A DNA stretch of 64,000 nucleotides from Bradyrhizobium ontarionense (GTDB taxonomy: Bacteria; Pseudomonadota; Alphaproteobacteria; Rhizobiales; Xanthobacteraceae): contig NZ_CP088156.1 in assembly GCF_021088345.1 (NCBI RefSeq), positions 8,237,001 through 8,301,000 on the forward strand, written 5' to 3'. Shown piece after piece: positions 23,815 to 32,651 of this stretch. The notes beneath the pieces were generated by a model. It searched no databases. It saw nothing but the letters and a program-made list of their open reading frames with translations, and was not told the origin of the DNA. Numbering within the stretch: position 1 is the first letter of the stretch; the number at the start of each line of letters is the position of its first letter. A program made the translations under genes and the position numbers.

Positions 23815-25044
23815 GTGCCGCCGCTCGGGCCGGGCGACAGCGTTCGCGATCCCGATCTGCGGGACCGTCTCTATGAGCTGCTCGAGCACGATCATCTGCC
23901 GAGCACGCAGGGCTCGCGCATCGTCCAGCTGATCGTGTTCGTCATCACGCTCGACGTGTTCGCGGTGGTGCTGGGGTCGGACCCGGACATCGCCGCCGCC
24001 TTCGGCCTGCCGCTGCGGGCGATCAAGGTCGGTGCGCTGATCGTCTTCGCCGTCGAATATGTCGCGCGGCTCTGGAGCGTCGCGGGCCACATGCCGCGGC
24101 GCCAGTCGCCACGCCAGGACCGCCTTGCTTACGCGTTCTCTGCGCTCGGGCTGGTCGACCTCCTGTCCTTCGTGCCGGCAGCCGTCGCGCTGCTGCTCGG
24201 CGATCGCACCCTGGAAGCGCTGTGCATCGTGCTGCCCTTCCTCAAGCTGGTGCGCTATTCGCCGGCGCTGCGCTCGCTGCTGTCTGCGGTGCAGGCCGAG
24301 CGGCGCACCTTGATCGGCTGCCTCGTGATCCTGGCCGGCGCGGTGCTGCTGTTCGCCTCGCTGCTCTATGCGATCGAACGCGACGTGCAGCCCGACAAGT
24401 TCGGCACCATTCCGCACGCGATGTGGTGGGCGATCGTGACGCTCGGCACCGTCGGCTACGGCGACGTCGTGCCGGTGACGCCGCTCGGCCGCGTCGTGAC
24501 CGTGTTCGCGATCATCTGGGGTTTCGCCATGATCGCGTTGCCGGTCGCCATCATCTCCACCGCCTTTGCCGAGGAGATCAAGCGGCGCGACTTCGTGGTG
24601 ACCTGGGGCATGCTGGCCAAGGTGCCGCTGTTCTCGCATCTCAACGCCGCGGAGATCGCCGACATCATGCGGCTGTTGCGCGCGCGCACGATCGAATCCG
24701 GCGAGGTGCTGGTGCGGCGCGGCGATGCGGCCTCGTCGATGTATTTCATCACCACCGGCGAGGTCGAGATCGAGCTGCCGACGCAATGCGTGCGGCTCGC
24801 CGACGGCACCTTCTTCGGCGAGATCGCGCTGCTGCACCGGACCAAGCGTTCGGGCACGGTGACGGCCACCCGCAAGACCCGGCTGCTGGTGCTCGACGCG
24901 CAGGACTTCCACGCGCTGATCGAGCGCATGCCGGCGCTGGCCGCGCATGTCAGGACCACGGCCAAGGCGCGCATGGCCGACACCGGCGACCTCGCCATTG
25001 CCGAGCTGTCGCAGGCCGAGCACGACGACCAGCCGGGCGGGTAG
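23815..25044 (+). CDS. cyclic-nucleotide-gated potassium channel, MlotiK1-like
   Basis: The GTG start at 23815 lies 2 bases after the alaS stop codon, so translation is probably coupled. The 409-residue protein has six hydrophobic segments (S1 at about 36-54, the pore helix and selectivity filter TVGYGD at 212-217, S6 at about 226-250) followed by a cyclic-nucleotide-binding domain (275-390). The CNBD has a phosphate-binding cassette GTFFGEIALLHRTKRSGT. This is the layout of the Mesorhizobium MlotiK1 channel. An adenylate cyclase gene lies 4 kb downstream, but nothing links the two directly. Confidence 0.88.
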   Translation: MPPLGPGDSVRDPDLRDRLYELLEHDHLPSTQGSRIVQLIVFVITLDVFAVVLGSDPDIAAAFGLPLRAIKVGALIVFAVEYVARLWSVAGHMPRRQSPRQDRLAYAFSALGLVDLLSFVPAAVALLLGDRTLEALCIVLPFLKLVRYSPALRSLLSAVQAERRTLIGCLVILAGAVLLFASLLYAIERDVQPDKFGTIPHAMWWAIVTLGTVGYGDVVPVTPLGRVVTVFAIIWGFAMIALPVAIISTAFAEEIKRRDFVVTWGMLAKVPLFSHLNAAEIADIMRLLRARTIESGEVLVRRGDAASSMYFITTGEVEIELPTQCVRLADGTFFGEIALLHRTKRSGTVTATRKTRLLVLDAQDFHALIERMPALAAHVRTTAKARMADTGDLAIAELSQAEHDDQPGG

Positions 25045-25090
25045 GGGCACGTTGGGCGGCGGGGACGATCGTCTCGCCGCGGCGGCAGTC

Positions 25091-25215
25091 TGCTCCCTCT
25101 CCCGCTTGCGGGGGAGGGCTGGGGAGGGGGCGGTTCGAGGCATCCTGCCCGTGAATGCCCCCACCCGCATCGCATCTGTCGATGCGATGCGACCTCCCCC
25201 GCTTGCGGGGGAGGT
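25091..25215. repeat. REP-like GC-rich palindromes
   Basis: Two hairpins of the form CCTCCCCCGC-TTGCGGGGGAGG (25092-25122 and 25190-25213) flank a GCATCGCATCTGTCGATGCGATGC palindrome. Related units occur at 45718-45895 and 58919-59316. Confidence 0.65.
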
Positions 25216-25690
25216 GGACCGAATTCGCGGCGCCGCTGATCCAAATCACGCGCGGTCCTGATGAGATCTCTTCCAACCAGTCAAACAGCCGGGCGCGCGC
25301 GCTCGATCCCGCGGCGCCGAGCACCCGGGGGATACGATGGCATCGCCCTCGAAAAGATGATGAGGGCGCAGGGAAGGCCGGGTGCCGATCGCACCCATGG
25401 TCCGCGTGCAACAAAAAGCACGCGGCAGAACCACAGGTACGAGCCGATCAACCGGCCTTCCCTGCGCGGCGGTTTTAACGCTTATACGCGCTCTCCTCGG
25501 TGCACCGGGCTTGTTGGCCACCGTGGCGACGGCGCGCGTCACGCGCGCCATCGCGGGACACCAGCATCGGGGTGTCAGGACCACGCGACTTCACGTCCGT
25601 GAAGCGCATCATTCGTCCGCGCCGCAAAGCGCGCTGATGCCCTCACGTCCACCGCATTGCCGGCCCAACGTCTCGTGACGACGCGTACGT
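25216..25690. repeat. Bradyrhizobium-type intergenic repeat element with pseudo-coding frames
   Basis: The arms GCGCAGGGAAGGCCGG (from about 25369) and CCGGCCTTCCCTGCGC (from about 25453) are complementary. One frame inside reads KAGCRSHPWSACNKKHAAEP, a peptide I recognise from spurious short proteins annotated many times in Bradyrhizobium genomes. It is best treated as a repeated non-coding element, not as genes. Confidence 0.55.
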
Positions 25691-26015
25691 CCCTCATCCG
25701 GACCGGAACGTGGGCAGCATACGCCTGATTTGCTGATTTTCGGAAGTCATTTATTTTTGCGCGGGGCTCTTGAAACGGGCGATGTATTTGAGGCGAATGA
25801 TGAAATGAAAATTTCGGCGCAGGAGATCCGGATCGGCGGTGAGCACGTCGGCCTTGCTTGCCGGAGGCCGCTGCCCGTCGCGCAAATCAAATTGGAGCAC
25901 ACAGTGACACGGCAAACGATCGCGGCGGCAGGCAACACTGAAGTGCCGGACGACAGTGGTGGCGATTCGAGTCTCGGCCCATGACTACCGAGGCCCTAGT
26001 TGAGGGACGTGACGC
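25691..26015. other. intergenic stretch, no supported gene
   Basis: This stretch is less GC-rich than its surroundings. An open frame at 25730-25984 has no ribosome binding site and no recognisable similarity. Confidence 0.4.
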
Positions 26016-26567
26016 ATGTCTGAGTTGAGTTTCTTCTGCGATCGCTACGCGGTCCGCGCTTGCGTGGGGGCGCTGCCTTGGATTTACAACAGTTATGTCG
26101 AACACGCGGTTCTCAATGATGACCTGGGGATTCGTTCAACGGACGGGACTCCATTGTTCGTTGCCGTGGGTCGAGATTCTTCGTCCTGGCCGGAATTGGT
26201 TGTTTCTCTGCGCTTCGATCCAGGTCCTAAGTCCTTCTTCTACCCAGGCATCCTGGTCATCCCGGATCGAGATATCGTGCTCATCGGTGCAGGAACGACG
26301 CTCCTCGCCTATAAACTGTTGCCTCTTCAACGCCTTTGGGAGGACACCGCAGATTGTGGATTCTGGTGCTGGCGGCAGCACGGCGAACTCGTCCTGATGT
26401 CGGCTGAACTCGAGTTGGCCGCTTGGCACGTCGATGGGCGGAAGCTCTGGTCCACCTTCGTCGAGCCGCCATGGGAGTACGAGATCGCTGAAGGTGATGT
26501 GTTACTCGATGTCATGGGAAGAAAGTCCAGGTTCAACGCTGCGGTCGGGCCGGCAAGGAGATCGTAG
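26016..26567 (+). CDS. hypothetical protein, beta-rich
   Basis: This 183-residue soluble protein contains alternating hydrophobic strands (FFYPGILVIPDRDIVLIGAG, LVLMSAELELAAWHVDGRKL, FVEPPWEYEIAEGDVLLDVM) that suggest a beta-propeller-like or beta-sandwich fold. Lower GC and unusual codons compared with its neighbours hint at transfer. After VMGRKSRFN the last residues look unlike the rest, so the natural end may be lost by frameshift. The family was not recognised with certainty. Confidence 0.55.
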   Translation: MSELSFFCDRYAVRACVGALPWIYNSYVEHAVLNDDLGIRSTDGTPLFVAVGRDSSSWPELVVSLRFDPGPKSFFYPGILVIPDRDIVLIGAGTTLLAYKLLPLQRLWEDTADCGFWCWRQHGELVLMSAELELAAWHVDGRKLWSTFVEPPWEYEIAEGDVLLDVMGRKSRFNAAVGPARRS

Positions 26568-26788
26568 TCTCATTGCTGGAGGTCAGTCTGCCGGCGTTTT
26601 TCCGCATCTCACGCATCGGTGGGCATGAGTCCGGGCTCGCGCGTTCGGCACGAGGCCGGCGCGCGCCGAGCTCGCTGCCTTCCGCGCGCCTCGAAATGAC
26701 GAGGGCTAGAGAAGCGGTGCGTCAGCAGGCGGTTGTGCTCGATCGCGCCTGTGGCGGATGAGTGATCCGTCGGCCGCCCATACGGTCA

Positions 26789-27187
26789 CTACATGCCTGC
26801 CAGCAGTGCGATCCGCTCGTCTTCCGTGAAATGGGCCGCGATCCGGCCGAGCGTACGTTGTCCCTTCGCAATCGCCACGACGCGGAGGATGCCGTTGACC
26901 AGCGTGTCGTCCTCGGCCGTGATCAATTCCTGCAGGCCCATGGCGACGAGGTGTCCCCAGGCGGCGGCGTAGCAATGCTGAAGTAGGCGTCGATGTCTAT
27001 ACTTTGACGACTCGCCTCGGGCGAGTCGTTCCGCCTGGGAAGACGGGCGAATGGTGCGTGAGTGGTTGCTCGCTGCAGCTACAGGTTGTAGGTCCGCGAC
27101 CGATTGCGGTCGCCATCCCGCCTTAGATGTGCTCGCGCTGCCACAGTTACGGTTATACCGACTCGACCAAATAATATTACTATTCAA
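26789..27187 (-). CDS. possible small gene or gene remnant
   Basis: Only the last 65 residues of this frame look protein-like (CYAAAWGHLVAMGLQELI and TLGRIAAHFTEDERIALLAG). The upstream part has unusual composition and no ribosome binding site. It may be a short gene starting at 26941 or the end of a decayed gene. The rest of the gap 26568-27360 holds no recognised feature. Confidence 0.28.
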   Translation of the reverse strand: MNSNIIWSSRYNRNCGSASTSKAGWRPQSVADLQPVAAASNHSRTIRPSSQAERLARGESSKYRHRRLLQHCYAAAWGHLVAMGLQELITAEDDTLVNGILRVVAIAKGQRTLGRIAAHFTEDERIALLAGM

Positions 27188-27360
27188 ATTGACCTTCGCG
27201 CTTGTTACTCTTTCCGTCCAATCTCAGGTTGACGAATTTGCTCCTTTAGATGGGCGGCGGCTGAGATTGAACCGAGGGGAAGGGCGTTCCGGGACGAAGG
27301 TTCTGGGCCGGACGCGACAAAAAACAGCCAGAGCCTGGGGACGCTGCGAGGAGCAGGAAA

Positions 27361-28704
27361 ATGAATGGGTTTGTGACGACCGCGCGCGTGTGCGGCGTAG
27401 GGATTGCTTTGTCTCTGTTGGGCGGTGGAGCGTATGCGGCCGATCTGCCAACCAAGGCACCGCCAATTCCTTATGCCGGGGTCGATGATTTCTGGACGCG
27501 GCCCTATCTGTTCGGCGACCTCGGCCGGACGAGATTGAAGGAGCAGGGCATCTCGCTCGCGCTCACGCTGGGTGACGAAGCGGTTACCAACCTGTCGGGC
27601 GGCTCCCGCAACACCTCGGCCAATGCCGGGCAATTGTGGTTCGAGGCCAAGTTCGACATGGCCAAGCTCGCCGGCATCCAGGGCGGCCTGATCGGCGTCA
27701 CGCTGGTCGACCGCTTCGGCAAGAACCTGAACACCGAGGCCGGCATTCCCGCCCTGCAGCTGACCAACGAAGTGTTCGGCCGCGGCAACATCCTGCGCCT
27801 CACCGAGTTCTACTATCAGCAGAAGCTGTTCGACGACCGCCTCGTGCTGAAGGGCGGCCGTCTCCCCGTGGGCTCCGACTTCTTCTTCGGCCAGTGCGAG
27901 TTCCTCAACCTGACCTTCTGCGGTGGCCAGCCGGGCAACATCCAGGGCGGCTACATCTACAACTGGCCAGTGAGCCAGTGGGGCGGTGTCGCGCACTACA
28001 ACTTCACCAAGGAATGGAAGATCTCGGTCGGCATCTACGACGCCAATCCGAACTATCTGACGACGTCGGACGCAGGCGTCTATCTGGCGCCGGGCATTCC
28101 GCGCTCCACCCCCGCCTCGGGCGTGCTGGTGCCGGTGGAAGTGGTGTGGGAGCCGAGCGGTCCGCTGAACGGCACCTGGCGCTTCGGCGGCTGGTATGAC
28201 AGCGCGTCGACCATCGATGGCGGCCTTCCCGGCATCATTGCCGTCGTCGCGGGTGGCCCCGGCGTGGGCGATCAGAATCTCAGCAGTCAGCGGGGCCGCT
28301 ACGGCGTCTACGAATCGATCCTGCAACGCCTGACCGTCGAGGGTCCCAAGGCCCAGGGCTGGTACACCTTCCTCAACACCAGCGTCGCCGATCACCGGAC
28401 GGCCTATCAGGACTACCAGATCTCCTGGGGTATCAAGCATACCGGAACGTTCTCGTTCCGTCCCGAGGACGAGGTCGGCTTCGCGGTGGGCACCACCCAC
28501 GTGAACTCGGCAGCGCTCAACCCGAATGCCAACGGCAACGAAGTGCCGATCGAGGCCTGGTACGGCTGGCAGGCGACGGGCTGGATGAACCTGAAGTTCG
28601 ACGCCCAGTATGTGATCAATCCGGGCGGGCGCGGCTTCAATGGCGCCGGTGTGAAGACCGGCAATGCGGTGGTTCTCGGCATCCGCAGCGTGGTTCACTT
28701 CTGA
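27361..28704 (+). CDS. OprB-family carbohydrate-type porin
   Basis: GAGGAGCAGGAAA precedes the ATG. The 447-residue protein has a signal peptide ending AYAADLP. It then has a beta-barrel pattern with many aromatic-flanked strands (LTEFYYQQKLFDDRLVLKGG, YIYNWPVSQWGGVAHYNF, EAWYGWQATGWMNLKFDAQY) and a C-terminal phenylalanine as expected for outer-membrane insertion. The WFEAKFDMAKLAGIQGGL segment and the overall length fit the OprB carbohydrate-selective porin family. The transported sugar cannot be inferred. Confidence 0.88.
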   Translation: MNGFVTTARVCGVGIALSLLGGGAYAADLPTKAPPIPYAGVDDFWTRPYLFGDLGRTRLKEQGISLALTLGDEAVTNLSGGSRNTSANAGQLWFEAKFDMAKLAGIQGGLIGVTLVDRFGKNLNTEAGIPALQLTNEVFGRGNILRLTEFYYQQKLFDDRLVLKGGRLPVGSDFFFGQCEFLNLTFCGGQPGNIQGGYIYNWPVSQWGGVAHYNFTKEWKISVGIYDANPNYLTTSDAGVYLAPGIPRSTPASGVLVPVEVVWEPSGPLNGTWRFGGWYDSASTIDGGLPGIIAVVAGGPGVGDQNLSSQRGRYGVYESILQRLTVEGPKAQGWYTFLNTSVADHRTAYQDYQISWGIKHTGTFSFRPEDEVGFAVGTTHVNSAALNPNANGNEVPIEAWYGWQATGWMNLKFDAQYVINPGGRGFNGAGVKTGNAVVLGIRSVVHF

Positions 28705-28936
28705 GTGCATCCCGGCGCCGGCATTCGCAAACGTGACTCTCACGCTTGCGGATGTCCGGTGCCGGACCATGGGCTCCCTCGAGGTCCGATGGCGAGTTTT
28801 GCCGGGCCCGAAAGCCGGCACGCCCGCGCCCGCCCATCCCGGCAGGCGCTCGATGCGCGGACGTCGATTGACTCTTCTGCATTGCGATACGACATCTCCT
28901 GGACCGCCAATCCAAAGGCCCGCCCAGGAGAAACAC

Positions 28937-30136
28937 ATGCCCGCGCTCGACACCGCTGCCGTCGCCGGACAACGTCTCGGCGACGACGTCGTGGATTGGC
29001 TCACCAACGGCACCCGCGACGAGCGCTTCATCGACAACATCTTCGCGCAGATGTGCATCCGGCTGCAGAACGCCGGGATTCCGCTCAAGCGCGCTTCGCT
29101 GCACGTCCAGATCAACCATCCGCAATGGCTCGGCGCCCGCATCCTCTGGAGCAACGGCATGCAGGGCGCGGACATCGCACGCGTCGACTACGACGTCCGC
29201 GAGCGCTCCGAATTCATCGGCAGCCCCGGCAACGAGATCTATGACGGCGCCGAGGAGATCCGCGAAAATCTCGTGCGCGACCCCAAGCTCGGCCGTCAGC
29301 ACGCGATCTATGACGAGATGCGGGCGCAGGGCCTGACCGACTACGTCGCCTGGCCGATGTATCACACGCTCGGCAAGCGGCATTTCGTGACGTTCGCGAC
29401 CGACCGGCACGGCGGCTTCGACCAAGCCCATATCGACGCCCTGCAGCGGCTGCTGCCGGTGCTGGCGCTGGTCAGCGAGATCCGCATCAAGAACCGCCTG
29501 GCGCGGACCCTGCTGGAGACCTATGTCGGGCCGCATGCCGCCGAGTTGGTCCTGGCCGGCGCCACGCGGCGCGGCAGCGGCACGACGGTGCGAGCGGCCA
29601 TCATGATCTGCGACCTCAGGGATTTCACCAGGATCTCCGACAACTGGCCGCGCGACGACGTCATCGACCTGCTCAACGGCTATTTCGACGCGATGGCGGA
29701 GCCGGTCACGCAGCATGGCGGCGAGATCCTGAAATTCATCGGCGACGGCCTGCTCGCGATCTTCCCGCTCAGCACCCCCGGGGCCTGCGCCAACCTGCTG
29801 CATGCGGTGACCGATGCCCGCAAGGCGATGGCGGCGCTGAACGCGCGCAACGGCGAGAGTGGGCGCGCGCCGCTTCGTTACGGCATCGGCGTCCATGTCG
29901 GCGACGTCATGTATGGCAATATCGGCTCGCGCAGCCGGCTCGACTTCACCGTCATCGGCCCGGCCGTCAACATGGCCTCGCGGCTGGAGGCGCTGACCAA
30001 GCAGCTCGGCCGGCCGGTGCTGCTGTCGCGCGAGTTCGCCGAGCTCGTCGAGGGCGAGTTCGCGCTCGAGCATGTCGGCAGGCATTCGGTGCGCGGGTTC
30101 AACGATCCGATCGAGCTGATCGCGTATGAGGGGTAG
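28937..30136 (+). CDS. class III adenylate/guanylate cyclase
   Basis: AGGAG six bases before the ATG at 28937 sets the start of a 399-residue protein. Residues 1-190 form a GAF-like or unassigned sensory region (ARVDYDVRERSEFIGSP and YVAWPMYHTLGKRHFVTF). Residues 215-395 form a class III cyclase domain with metal-binding aspartates D226 (CDLRDFTRISD) and D270 (FIGDGLLAIF), and the transition-state region SRLDFTVIGPAVNMASRLE. It makes cAMP, or less likely cGMP, and has no transmembrane segment. Bradyrhizobium encodes many such cyclases. This one follows the porin gene by 230 bases. Confidence 0.88.
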   Translation: MPALDTAAVAGQRLGDDVVDWLTNGTRDERFIDNIFAQMCIRLQNAGIPLKRASLHVQINHPQWLGARILWSNGMQGADIARVDYDVRERSEFIGSPGNEIYDGAEEIRENLVRDPKLGRQHAIYDEMRAQGLTDYVAWPMYHTLGKRHFVTFATDRHGGFDQAHIDALQRLLPVLALVSEIRIKNRLARTLLETYVGPHAAELVLAGATRRGSGTTVRAAIMICDLRDFTRISDNWPRDDVIDLLNGYFDAMAEPVTQHGGEILKFIGDGLLAIFPLSTPGACANLLHAVTDARKAMAALNARNGESGRAPLRYGIGVHVGDVMYGNIGSRSRLDFTVIGPAVNMASRLEALTKQLGRPVLLSREFAELVEGEFALEHVGRHSVRGFNDPIELIAYEG

Positions 30137-30159
30137 GGGGGCGTCGCGTCGTCCGTCGT

Positions 30160-30298
30160 TGTAGGATGGGCAAAGGCGCAGTCGTGGGGTCTCCGCGTTC
30201 GAGATCCCGGTGGCGCCGTGCCCACCATCTCGCCGACAAATCCGCTGGACGACGGTGGGCGCGCTGCCGCCTTGCGGCGGCTGCTTTGCCCACCCTAG
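30160..30298. repeat. palindromic intergenic repeat (TGTAGGATGGGCAAAGGCGC type)
   Basis: The element starts TGTAGGATGGGCAAAGGCGC and ends CTTTGCCCACCCTA, with further inner complementarity (CGTGCCCACCAT and GGTGGGCGCG). This arrangement is familiar from many Bradyrhizobium intergenic regions. Confidence 0.65.
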
Positions 30299-30301
30299 AG
30301 G

Positions 30302-30700
30302 TCAGCGCTTCCAAAGCGGCCAAGAGAGGAGGTCGGGCGCGAACAGGATGATCGCCGGCGCGAGCGCCGCTCCTGCAACGCAGATCGTGACGATGGACCG
30401 CGACGGGAGTCCGCGTGCTCGTGCGAGGAAGGTGAGCGCGCGGATCATTGCCCCGGTCACGAAGCCCGCTCTGGTGACGAGCAGCAGCGCAGGGAGGAAA
30501 AGACGGCTTGCGTCACATCCCAGGCTGCAGGCGTCGAACGCTGGCGACAACAGCCGCTCACGGACGCTGCCAACCGACGTCACCACAAGGACGACGAGCG
30601 TCGCGATCAGCAGCACGCGCCACGACGGCATCAGCACGGCGATCGCATAGGAGATGACGCAGGCCGCGAGCATCTCGGTCGCGAGATCGAGCATGATCAT
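30302..30700 (-). CDS. small integral membrane protein, unknown function
   Basis: The 132-residue product has about four hydrophobic segments (LAACVISYAIAVLM, VLLIATLVVLVVTSV, LFLPALLLVTRAGFVTGAMI, IVTICVAGAALAPAIILFA) and little else. Its stop codon lies 4 bases from a palindromic repeat. It starts 15 bases after the DUF3303 gene ends, so the two may be cotranscribed. The family is not recognised. Confidence 0.5.
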   Translation of the reverse strand: MIMLDLATEMLAACVISYAIAVLMPSWRVLLIATLVVLVVTSVGSVRERLLSPAFDACSLGCDASRLFLPALLLVTRAGFVTGAMIRALTFLARARGLPSRSIVTICVAGAALAPAIILFAPDLLSWPLWKR

Positions 30701-30715
30701 GCCTTTCTCGCGCTC

Positions 30716-31003
30716 TCACGCCTCGTCCAGATACGGCGCCACAACTTCGCGGGTCTCCGCGCTGGTCACAACCGGCACGATCTCGAAGGTCATGCCGGTG
30801 TCGCGGGCGTTGGACAGGATCCATTGCTGCAGCAGCCTGATGTCGTCGCATTCCATCAGCTGGAAGCAGCGGTCGAAATTGGGCTCGATCCAGCTGCCGA
30901 GATATTTCAGCCCGTCCGGGAATTTGACGCCCACATCGCGCACGCGGCGGTAGACCGGGATCGGATCGCGGTCCTTGAAACGTTCGATCACCATGAACAG
31001 CAT
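30716..31003 (-). CDS. DUF3303 domain protein
   Basis: GGAGG lies upstream of the ATG at 31003. The 95-residue protein begins MLFMVIERFKDRDPIPVYRR and contains GLKYLGSWIEPNFDRCFQLM and LLQQWILSNARDTGMTFEIV, the full DUF3303 pattern (ferredoxin-like, dimeric alpha-beta barrel type). The biochemical function is unknown. Confidence 0.82.
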   Translation of the reverse strand: MLFMVIERFKDRDPIPVYRRVRDVGVKFPDGLKYLGSWIEPNFDRCFQLMECDDIRLLQQWILSNARDTGMTFEIVPVVTSAETREVVAPYLDEA

Positions 31004-31195
31004 GCGCGCCTCCGTCGTGCCCGTTGCGGTATTTTGCGGTGGATCGGACCGGGTGGCCAGCCTGGGGCGGAAGCCCCGGAGGATCGGTTCGGCTGACGGA
31101 CCGAGGCCTCGACGGGCATGCTGGACGACAGGCCGGCTCCCCTGGCGCGGTCCTTGCTTTCGGATGGGAACTCGCATCCACGCGGAAGAGGATCC

Positions 31196-32107
31196 ATGAA
31201 GAGAGCATATCTCACTGTGTACGCCGCCCTGGTTGCATCGGCGCTATCAGCGCCCGCCGTCGCCGAGGACCTGACCGGCACCTTGCAGAAGGTCAAGGAG
31301 ACCGGGTCGATCACGGTCGGCTATCGCGAGACCTCGCTGCCGTTCTCCTACATCGACGACAACCAGAAGCCGCTCGGCTTCGCGCTCGACATCTGCGGCA
31401 AGATCGTCGACGAGATCAAGGCGACGCTCAAGCTCGACAAGCTCGAGGTCAAGCTCACGCCGGTGTCGTCGGCCACGCGTATCCCGCTGATGGCCAACGG
31501 CACCATCGACCTCGAATGCGCCTCGACGACCAACAACATCGAGCGCCAGCGGCTGGTGTCGTTCTCGCCGACCTATTTCCTCACCGCCAACCGCTTCGTC
31601 GCCAAGACGTCCAGCGGGCTCAAGACCATCGACGACCTCAAGGGCAAGACCGTCGCCTCGACGTCGGGCACCAGCAACATCAAGCAGCTGTTCGAGGCCA
31701 ACACCGCGCGCCAGCTCGGCATGAACATCCTGACGGCGAAGGACAATGCCGAGGGCTTCCTGATGGTCGAGAACGGCCGCGCCGACGCCTATGTCATGGA
31801 CGACATCCTGCTTGCGGGCCTCGTGGCGAGTGCGAAGACGCCGTCGGACTATGCGATTTCGACCGACCAGTTCTCGATGCCGGAGCCCTACGGCATCATG
31901 CTGCGCAAGGACGATCCCGCCTTCAAGGCCGTCGTCGACCGCGCCGCCACCCAGCTCTACACCAGCCCGGAGATTGCGACGCTCTATGCGAAGTGGTTCA
32001 TGACCCCCGTGCCGCCGAAGGGCGTCAACTTCAACTTCCCGATCACGCCCGCTTTGGCCAAGGCCTTCGCGCATCCGAACGACAGCGGCGATCCGAAGGC
32101 CTATTGA
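31196..32107 (+). CDS. glutamate/aspartate-type ABC transporter substrate-binding protein
   Basis: The ATG at 31196 follows GAAGAGGATCC. The 303-residue protein has a signal peptide (ending PAVAED) and a family 3 solute-binding fold: TGSITVGYRETSLPFSYIDD, SSATRIPLMANGTIDLECAS, TNNIERQRLVSFSPTYF and GKTVASTSGTSNIKQL. These match the GltI branch that binds glutamate and aspartate. No permease or ATPase gene is adjacent, so it is an orphan binding protein that must work with a transporter encoded elsewhere. Confidence 0.88.
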   Translation: MKRAYLTVYAALVASALSAPAVAEDLTGTLQKVKETGSITVGYRETSLPFSYIDDNQKPLGFALDICGKIVDEIKATLKLDKLEVKLTPVSSATRIPLMANGTIDLECASTTNNIERQRLVSFSPTYFLTANRFVAKTSSGLKTIDDLKGKTVASTSGTSNIKQLFEANTARQLGMNILTAKDNAEGFLMVENGRADAYVMDDILLAGLVASAKTPSDYAISTDQFSMPEPYGIMLRKDDPAFKAVVDRAATQLYTSPEIATLYAKWFMTPVPPKGVNFNFPITPALAKAFAHPNDSGDPKAY

Positions 32108-32651
32108 TCGGTCCTCGCATCGCTCTGCGGCGACGCACCATCGAAACATCGAGCGGGGTAAGCCTGCGGCTGCCCCGCCCGATCGTGTGCTGCTCTCAAT
32201 CGCACGCCGTCCGCGCATCTGAACCGTCACGCATCCTCGCCCAAGGCGGGCAATGACCACGCGGGTGGTCTCGGCGTACCGGACGGTGGCGTGCCGCGGC
32301 CGGATGGCCGGATCATGGTCTCCTTGACGCCGCTGAATTCCTGCCCACATGTTGCTCACCGAACCTGGATGCGCCCCAGCGATTCTGATACGGCGTCAAT
32401 CTCGACGTTCCGGCGAATCCTGTGTGTGCGAACGATTCTGAACTTCAAATCCGCCGCAATGTTGTTTCGTTTAGACCGCTCTGCTGACGGGCGCTGACGC
32501 TTCAGAACTCTTCCCCACCCTGCGGCCTCGGCCTCGGATGACCGGGAAGCCCATGGTTTCGAACGCCTGCAGCCGGTTCGGCGGCCTGCGGGATTTCCAT
32601 CTGGTCACGATCGCGATACACGCGATCACCACACACAGGGCGGAGACGACA
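32108..32651. other. intergenic stretch before the desaturase
   Basis: About 540 bases with no convincing gene. Codon use in the short open frames is atypical and no terminator stem was recognised. Confidence 0.4.

Noticed and set aside
25730..25984. 84-residue open frame
   Set aside because: No ribosome binding site and no recognisable motif. It lies next to a repeat element in a gene-poor stretch.
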